Below, in pieces: positions 56,559 to 64,000 of a DNA stretch of 64,000 nt. The notes under the pieces were generated by a model. The model had not been told where the DNA came from, did not search any database, and saw only the letters and a list, made by a program, of their open reading frames with translations. Both the position numbers and the translations under genes were made by a program. The DNA comes from Heligmosomoides polygyrus polygyrus (lineage: Eukaryota; Nematoda; Chromadorea; Rhabditida; Heligmosomidae), in NCBI GenBank assembly GCA_947396885.1, contig OX377205.1, forward strand, positions 23,609,407 to 23,673,406, given 5' to 3'. How positions within the stretch are numbered: the first letter of the stretch is position 1; each line of letters begins with the position of its first letter.

Positions 56559-56865
56559 ATGACCAGAGTAAAATGATCGGTGTAGCACCTTGCCAAAAAT
56601 CTTTCAAGCCACCTTCTCGAAATATAGAGTGTTTTTTAAACATGAAATTTTGCGATCAACTTCTTATTAGAGCTTTGATACGAATGAAACGTTGCAGAAA
56701 TAGACCATTGTATAATAATAACGATACGTCCGGTTAAGGCTCTCCTAATGTACGGTTTTTTCACAGTTTCAAACTTTTTCGCAGTTTCTTAAGTGGTGTT
56801 TACCGCCTAAAGTTGTATTCTTTATTACGGCGCTTTTAACCACATGATGGTTCTTCTCGTCAACC

Positions 56866-56945
56866 CGGGCATTTTCTCTTCTGGTCGCGGGCATTTTCTT
56901 CCCTGGTTACGGGCATTTTCTCCATATTTCGGGCATTTTCTCCGT
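56866..56945. repeat. CGGGCATTTTCT minisatellite
   Basis: GGGCATTTTCT occurs four times at intervals of 17-24 bp with short variable spacers. It is the inverted form of the repeats at 54.5 kb. Confidence 0.75.
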
Positions 56946-58740
56946 AGACCACTGCGCTCCACGTGTCCTCCATAGGAATAGGGAGGAGAAGTGGGAGAAG
57001 TGTCCTATTTTTTTGCAATTTAGCTTAATAGGTATTAAAAATTACACGGCTGTAATAAGCCGCCTTCTTTAATATGAAAAAGAGGTTCGATTGGTCTGTT
57101 CTCCATGATCTAGCGCCTCGATAGATACGGATGGCAACGGCGAATTTAGATTTCATTATTTTATAGAGAACCAAACAACGTTTTCTAAAGAGTGAACAGG
57201 CATTATAAACAGATCACAAGCAATAATTTAGGATTGCATGCGGGCAATTTAGACAAGGGTTGTCGGTGGCGGTTCCTATTGGAACTATCGCAAGCCTTCT
57301 AGGTCACTTTCAAGGGGTCTCTTTTCGCACTTAATTACCATCTTCTGTCATAGTTTATATATTAATTCAGAAACTACTCTACTAAATTATAGCGGGCTTC
57401 GTTGTTGTGAATTCAAGAGCAAAGTATGTTAATCTGTTGAAATTTGTCTTTCTGTGGTAGATAAGTGGTTATACCTATCCAGGCGACAATTCGAAACAAT
57501 ACGTCGTTAACTTTATCCGTACAAATTCTGTAGGATCTTTATATTTGGATGTTGTATTTTATTTTGTTTGAAGTACATGCATGTTGTTCAAACAAAATTA
57601 TTTACCTAGTGGAGTCTCTTGGAAAACTTTCAGAAGAAAAATTGAGCGTTTACAAGAGGATCTCGGAAAAGCTTCCCGACAGTTCATCATGTCTAGTTGA
57701 CCCGTTCACAAGAAAAAAAAAAACATAAAACACAAATGTTTTGGAAATGCTTCAAATCGAGAGCGTCGGTTAGTTTCCTTTTTTTTTCTCTTTTTTGAAC
57801 CTAGGGTCTGTGGGTAATAACCTAGTGAAACATCTCTGGGTTGTCATTTGTCGGATCTTGTCAGCCTTTGAAATGCTAGAAACCCTCACCTGGACTATTT
57901 TAGGTGTGTCAACTGCTTGTGCACTTCGATTGAAGCATGGTTGAGAGTCGAGTGTTCCTAGAGCAAAACAGGCTAAATGTGTTTAATTTTACTTTCAATT
58001 AAGCATTTCATAGCTCTTTTTTCAGCCCCCAGTGTATAGGTCAACGACGTTTCGTAAACGTGCAGTGAGCTACTCTCGGCGAGATACCTCAAAAGTTCTA
58101 ACTTTGAACTTGTATCTTCATGTGTCTTAAGTTGCGGGAGCTGAGTATAAGAATCACATTTCTCCGGTTGGCCGCTCATCTTCAGAAATGTTTTCTTTAA
58201 CCATTTGATCAATGTTTTTGTTACATAGTGCCTGCAAGTTGTTCTTGTTCTCAGAGGTTTCGAAGCTCTTTACTGTTTTCGCCTATTGCTTTCATTTTAC
58301 TCCGTGTCGGCTTTCTCTTAGAAGAAGTTCTAGGTTCGCTTTGCCTAAGCGTAGTCCCTATTGTTAATGTTTTTTAAATAGTTTTTTGAAATCCTCTTAT
58401 TTTTTTATTTTTATGACTTCTTGGCCCGTAGTGACATATCAAATCAAGGTGCGTGCTCCCTTCTATGCCATCGCCCGGGGTGCGTACTAGTTTAAAGAGG
58501 TCCTTGAGGTACAGGACCCGCCCCGGAATCGTGCGTATAGAAGGTCGTAGGCAAAGCGCATTCTATAGTTTCAAGGGCAGGATGTCTTTGTTGTAAAACG
58601 TTCTTTCTAAGCTTATATTTTTTTAAGGCTTTTACTAATTACCAAATGCTGGACTACTCTTCGGCAGGGTGAACAAGCCCTCACTAGATGCTGGAAAGCC
58701 TTGGCGGATCACTTCTTGCTGGCCTAAAAAACCATGTCGT
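56946..58740. other. No recognised feature
   Basis: AT-rich, with a poly-A run near 57713. There is no coding segment or repeat border I can support. Confidence 0.45.
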
Positions 58741-58942
58741 AATTTCTTGCTAATTTCTTGCTCATTTCTTTTCTTTTTTCTTTTTTCTCTTTGCTGTCTT
58801 TGGAGTTTGCTCATGAGTTTTTCAGTTCATTAGTTTTTTGTCTTTGGTTGTCACACTTTCTAACGATTGCTTTTTTTAGTGCTTGGTATTGGCGCATTTT
58901 AATGTGCTTTGAATAATAAATAAATAAATAAATAAATAAATA
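58741..58942 (+). repeat. T-rich stretch ending in AAAT tail
   Basis: A TTTCTT-rich segment is followed by GCGCATTTTAATGTGCTTTG and about seven TAAA units. It resembles the 3' ends of the family F repeats in design but not clearly in sequence. Confidence 0.5.
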
Positions 58943-60813
58943 GGTTTGCCAAATGTCATAGTTTTACTTAAATTGAAGAGGATAACTTTTGCTGAAGTTA
59001 CGACCGTTTCAAATTAAAAGCGGAAGCGGAAGAAATTTTCAATTCTCTCTAATAATACAAAGAAAGGGCAACAATTTTAGGTGGTACATTTTTTTGGAGT
59101 GCAGTCTTCATGGTTCCGGTCTACAAGCTCTACGTTATGGGGTTAAGGGATGATTCGAACCCTGGTCTAAACTTGAAAAGCTAACTAAAAATGCGGATTC
59201 GTAAGGACATAGGATCGCCCAAATGTGCAAATATTTGGCTAGAAACTGGTTAGAATTCTTATATGAAGGATGATTCTGAATCTACTTTATACCAGAGGCT
59301 TTCTGAATGTGAACCTTCATTTGGTGCAGCTGTTTTTTCATTCCTTTTGCTCTATTTTTTTCTGCGACACAAAATTATTCTACAAAAATCGTACTGTTAC
59401 GATTTTTGTAGAATAATTTTCTGTTTTTTAATTTTTGTTTTGTTTTTGTTTTAATGTTTTTTAAATTTTTTTAGAGAGGAACCTTCAATTTAAATTTTTA
59501 AACTACGTCTTCTATTTCTCTTTCAATTCTTCCCACTCCGATTTCAATCTGCTCAGCTTCCTCTCACTCTGGTTTCAAACCCCGGACCTGAATTTATGCG
59601 TCGTACCGATTCCTGTCTCGACTGATGCGTTTCTTTGCAACGAAGAAAAAATCACGATCAACACGATTTATTCAGACGTCCTGCTATGAGACGGAAATGA
59701 GATGCAACGCTTGTTGTTGCTATTGCTGGCCATCGAAAATGTTGTGTCGTACAAACCGGTGGGTCATTGATTGGGTCACATTTTTGCGACTTTCATTAGA
59801 CAATTGTTTCAATTATTTTTTTCTTCATGTGTTTGTGTTTCCTGACCTTTACTATTTGCTTTGTTACCGCAACTAAATTGTGATATGAGTAAAACCTGAC
59901 GCGTCGTATTGTATTTGAACCATGTTTTGCTGTTAAGTGAAACTTCTCCATGTCCTGGCTAATGTTCAGTGTCAGAGGTCGATGGTAAATATTTCATCCT
60001 CGGGAAACGCTGCGTTTTCTTATTCCAATTCCCAAGACTGCTTTGAGTGTGGCATGCCAGTCATTGTTTTCTCCCTTGAAGGCAAAGGCGCCTCCTGCTT
60101 GACCATTTCTATGGAAAAACCTGGATCCTGGAGCGGACCGAAATGATCATGGAGCATACCGAAATTAAGATTGACTTCTCGAGCACTCATTGGCTGCTCC
60201 ATAGGAACACCGGGACTCTGTTGAGATTCCCTGCTGTTTAGTGTGACAGCAACTGTGCATTATCGCCAACACGATTTTCTCGAGTCACCATTTACCACGC
60301 TTGTCTATTTATTCGTTCATTCAATGCTTCCGAAGACCAACTTGTCAGAAATGAAGGACCACACCGTACACGAAAACAGTGCGCGTCTTTTTTCACATGC
60401 ATTAGTAGAGCAATAGGTAGAGAACGAGGGTGTGAAGCGTTAGCGACATCGCGGGCCCCTATCAGGGGTGTGCGTTAATTTTTCGGTAAACCTAACGATT
60501 TTTTAACGGAAAACTTTGTGCCAAATTCGGTAAATTCGTTAAATAACACTACCGTTAGCTGCAGTCGGCTTGGCTGTACTTCAGTAGATGTAGGCCATAT
60601 TAACATTCAGACAACGGACTCGATATTAAGTGCTCTGATTAATACTATTTTTTAAGATTTGCTATTTTTCATCACTCTTAAATAGGCTTTGCTGTAGAAA
60701 CATGATCATTGACTTGAAGTGGGTGTGACGCCCGCAGTAGTGGACTGGGCAGGCGGCATTTGATGCTAGGCGTGGTGGTCTACCCTTTCATTACGTGGTT
60801 AGGTTGATCCTTA
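58943..60813. other. Mostly unassigned
   Basis: Holds the perfect hairpin at 59371-59420. CAGGGGTGTGCGTTAATTTT near 60464 resembles a hAT-type terminal sequence, but no partner end was found. Open frames are short. Confidence 0.4.
59371..59420. other. Perfect hairpin, 23-bp arms, 4-nt loop
   Basis: AAAATTATTCTACAAAAATC plus GTA is followed by CTGT and then its exact complement. It could be a miniature inverted element or a small-RNA hairpin. Confidence 0.85.
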
Positions 60814-61204
60814 AGGCCCCACAAACTTTTGCAGCAATGCCTTGGTCCTATCCTTAACAATAGGGCAGGAACATGGAGCTTGCCGCCGCCGGCGACGAAC
60901 GGCGGCGCCGCAAGTGCGTAACCGGCAATAATGATTCATATCATTATTGAAGATGTGATTCATTATTGCCGCCGCCGCTGACTTCCCGCCAATTTGCCTC
61001 CTGCAGAGACTGTATGCGCTCAGACTTTCGCGGCAGGGAGCGGCCAGAGCGGGGACGGGGACGGAAGGCGGGAAAGCGAATAGCAGCAGTAGGTCCCGAC
61101 TAGAAATACAGTACCTCACCGCTTCGTGCCTCTCTCAGAAAATTTTGAACAAGTTGCTTGCAAGCTGCATGCGGATCATAGATTGCCTCAAACTAGTCAT
61201 GTGT

Positions 61205-61395
61205 AAGTTGCTGCAAGCTAGCAGAAATGTCGCAAGTAAGTTACACGAAGAGCCCTGCTTGTCATTCGCAAGCGGCTGCAAGCTAGCACAAATGCCGCAT
61301 GTAAGTTACACGAAGACCCCTGCTAGTCATTCGTAAGTAAGCAGCTGCAAGCTAGCAGAAGATTTCGCATGTAAGTTGCACGAAGACCCCTGTAA
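61205..61395. repeat. Three tandem units of about 63 bp
   Basis: Each unit begins CTGCAAGCTAGCA and contains GTAAGTTACACGAAGA (TTGCACGAAGA in the last). Confidence 0.85.
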
Positions 61396-63148
61396 AGGGC
61401 TGAAGTTTCGGGACACTGTTGAGCACCATCAACCGTTGAGTGTGGCCAGTACGCAGTGCCTGCCCCACCCCAGTTGCGACGGACGGAGGGACGAACGGAA
61501 ACACACACTCATACATACACACAGAAGAAATAAGGAAGGTGACAGAAGCAAGGGCAAGCCAGTGGCTAGCTCGTCAGAGCAACGCCGGCAGAGTTCCTCG
61601 GTCCGGCTGCTGCAGACAGGGACGGCTAGTGACGTCATGTGCGCGCGTTTGACGCGTCGTGCTGCTGTGCGCTAGAGCGCGAAAGTGTGTACCGGCGACC
61701 GTTGCCCGCGTTCCTTCGCGCAGAAGAAGGAAAGCTGTTGAATGAGATGCGTTTCATGCATTCTGGTAGAGGGGAGAGGTGTGAGCGTTTGTTAACAGGG
61801 TGAGGACGGACTGAAAGTGCTTCAAGTGAGTGAGGGCAAATGGAACAAGAGGAAAAACGCATCTGGTGAGGAAATTTTGAAACGAAAGTAAGATTGGGTA
61901 TTATTTAGAAGTTTCCGAAGCAAGTGCGGCGCTATGGTAATTGGGGAAGGTCACCTTATAAAAAGTGTAACAGACAGGAGAAAAAAAGAAAACGAGACAC
62001 ACTGGTAATAAAGAAGAAAAAGAAACAATGCTATGGCTCTGCTCTCAGAATTAGGCGGGGGAAGGGACTCCAGGGTGTGCGCCGGCTAAGGCACCCGTGT
62101 TAAAATTACCTACATTCTGTATTCAATACGGAAGCAGATAAAGCACGGATGGGCAATCGAAAAGGGAAGATAAGATTGAATTTACATTCGCGGTATGTAG
62201 CTACTCGCCACACCTGTCGCCGCGGCATGCTATGGTGACCCCTCCAACTACCGCAAGTACTTGCAAGCATCTAGGGGGGGGGGGGCGGCGGGAGCTGCCG
62301 ATACGATGGACTATAAATTTGAGTAATTCACATTTTTGAAATGATAATCTCTATCTCACTGTTTGCACAATCCTTTTAACCAGGCTTTGAAGAAAAATGA
62401 CGGACTCGGGTTATGCGAATCGCTGTCAGATCCAATGTCTAGTGGAGGACAATCGTATGAGAGAGACAATATGATAAAGTAGGGAACCAAGAAAGCGCTC
62501 ATTGGCGTCTTTTCTACAGATTTTCCATAGCGCTACAGCGCTGCTGTTTTTCGAGCATTCTTTTCTGCTCTACTGCATTGTCCGGTGCGACAGGAAAGCT
62601 ACAAATCTTGCCAGACACTATAATGGACTTTACAGACGTTTGGAAGGCGGTCCGTAATTCACTGCACACTTTTCGGTCAATAACATTAAATTGTAACCCT
62701 CCTTTTAATTTACTCTTGCTCGTCCCTTGGTCGTCAACCTTCTCCAACTCGCTTATCGTAGTCTAATCATCACGCCACTCGTAAGCGCTAAGAAAGTTGG
62801 AATATTTCTTCAATCTAGGATGCTAAACGAGGCACTCCACTGTTCTCCGTCTCTGGCGCCAGCCGACAAAGCGCAGACAATAACAAGCGGTGCACACTTG
62901 CGCTCTAGCGTGCCCAGCAGCAAGACGCGGCGACCGCGCGCGCATGACGTCACTAGCCGTCCCTGTCGCCAGCGATCGGATCGAGTTCCTCAGACACCGC
63001 GTGTGAAAAGCGTGCGTAATGTTTCAAACCAATTAGGCGCGAAACATTGGCTTGCACGAAAGTTTCTTGGAAGTTTGCACTGCAGCTAGTTGCGTGCAAG
63101 TTTAAAATTCCTGGATGCAACCTTGCAAGTTAGTTAACCGCGAGGGAT

Positions 63149-63236
63149 AAGTCGCAAGTAACTTGTTGTCGAAGTCTAAAGGCGCAAGTAACTTGTTTTG
63201 AAGCTCATAAGGCGCAAGTAACTTTTCAAAATTTCC
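63149..63236. repeat. Three tandem units of about 33 bp
   Basis: CGCAAGTAACTT occurs three times, at 63152, 63183 and 63213, with similar spacers. Confidence 0.85.
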
Positions 63237-63342
63237 TGAGCTGCCACTTGCCGTCAGCAAGACTTGACACTTGTCCGTGAGCGGCGCGCTTCAGCAGTTT
63301 TGCCGCAATCCGACTGCGGCTTGCAGCAAAAGTGTGGAGACC

Positions 63343-64000
63343 TTTACCGCCTCAAACAACCCCTCCTCTTTTCACCCTACTAATCCCTTGTCCCTCCCGA
63401 TGGTGAATTGATTAGTTTCCCCATCCACCACACGGAGAGGCGCCACGTATCCGAGGTATCTATAAGTAGCCTAAGATTCCTTTAAAGAGAGAGTCCGAGG
63501 TTTACTTACAGAAGATGAATCATGGAGACTTCTCTTACAGACACATGGTATTGACTTATGTCGTGATCAGTTTACTCAGTCGGCGCAGGCTGTGGCGTTC
63601 ACTGCGACTTAAGGTTCAGGGTTTGGATTTACCGCCCGAAATGATTGACTAACATCGACGTTTGCCCTTTGTCTTTTCATCTACAGTTGTACAACTCATA
63701 TGGAAAGCTTAAATACTTTATTTGGCCTTCATTTTTAACTGGATGCCTACCGCGACCTATTAGGGGAACTATTCGGTCGTTTGTTAGCCAGGCTGTCATC
63801 CAAAGATCAATTTGTTGCGATCTCCAACACATTCCAGCTCTTCTAGGTCACAACGATGTACTCCGTTCTGATGCATACAACTGCAGCTTTGCAGGCGCCG
63901 GAAAAACCGTGCACTGAGCTCGCGTTCTCAAACCTATTCCTATCATGTTTTTAGAATCAATTCTGCGGGTTAAAAAAACTCGTACATATCTTCGACAGGT
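63343..64000. other. No recognised feature
   Basis: No repeat borders. A 90-codon open frame near 63.65-63.92 kb is unassigned. Confidence 0.45.

Larger units (their letters stand above)
60814..63342. mobile_element. Candidate GC-rich foldback element, about 2.5 kb, with subterminal tandem repeats
   Basis: The outer end GGCCCCACAAACTTTTGCAG is matched by the complement of the right end, GGTCTCCACACTTTTGCTGC. The inner arms 61593-61693 and 62888-62994 are inverted copies (GACGGCTAGTGACGTCATGT at the left faces GCATGACGTCACTAGCCGTC at the right). Tandem repeats built on CGCAAGTAA lie between outer and inner arms on both sides. No transposase is recognised inside. Treating all parts as one element is inference. 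Confidence 0.5.

Noticed and set aside
60464..60560. A hAT-type element starting CAGGGGTGTGCG
   Set aside because: Only one candidate end is visible. No inverted partner or 8-bp duplication was found in the following sequence.

Overview
The window looks like repeat-rich intergenic DNA from a eukaryote. I found no bacterial-style operons, no rRNA genes and no host protein-coding gene that I can defend. The mix of mariner transposons, 3' ends of an RTE-type non-LTR retrotransposon, tRNA-derived SINEs and many inverted-repeat elements would fit a nematode, possibly a strongylid or hookworm. That assignment is inference and was not tested by any search. Open reading frames are mostly chance frames or decayed transposons.

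Families (labels are mine). SINE-A is a tRNA-derived SINE of about 295 bp with Pol III A and B boxes and a CTTTATC-type tail. It occurs more than 25 times on both strands, from near intact to strongly diverged, and two copies keep perfect 13-bp target-site duplications. Family B carries a tRNA-like sequence in inverted, head-to-head arms (about 5.0, 8.8, 11.2 and 21.9 kb; single arms at 0, 43.3 and 50.1 kb). Family C is a TIR element of up to 1.3 kb. Family D is a set of short MITEs (3.8, 15.4 and 15.6 kb). Family E has G-rich inverted ends (27.5 kb; probable relatives at 18.5 and 19.5 kb). Family F is a repeat of about 380 bp with an AAAT tail (51.1 and 56.2 kb).

Layout. 0-13 kb: family B, an RTE fragment, old SINE-A copies and long featureless stretches. 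13.8-17.5 kb: a full-length but dead mariner whose transposase contains a TC microsatellite, then two D MITEs and a family C element. 17.5-25 kb: SINE-A copies and family B, C and E members. 26-27.9 kb: three unrelated foldback structures in a row, including a palindrome of about 470 bp. 29-31.5 kb: a deleted mariner and an RTE reverse-transcriptase relic. 34-35.4 kb: a young SINE-A and a family C copy. 37.4-39.6 kb: an ATAAT pentanucleotide array split by a SINE-A and abutted by an RTE fragment and a mariner folded back on itself. 40-48.4 kb: the densest SINE-A cluster, a family B insertion nested in one SINE-A, and a second copy of the deleted mariner. 49-56.6 kb: family C, RTE and family F. 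60.8-63.3 kb: a GC-rich candidate foldback element with tandem repeats near both ends.

How it works together: the window is a nest of transposons. RTE-type machinery is a plausible driver of the SINEs, and mariner-type transposase of the TA-flanked elements. None of the copies here looks able to encode an active enzyme.
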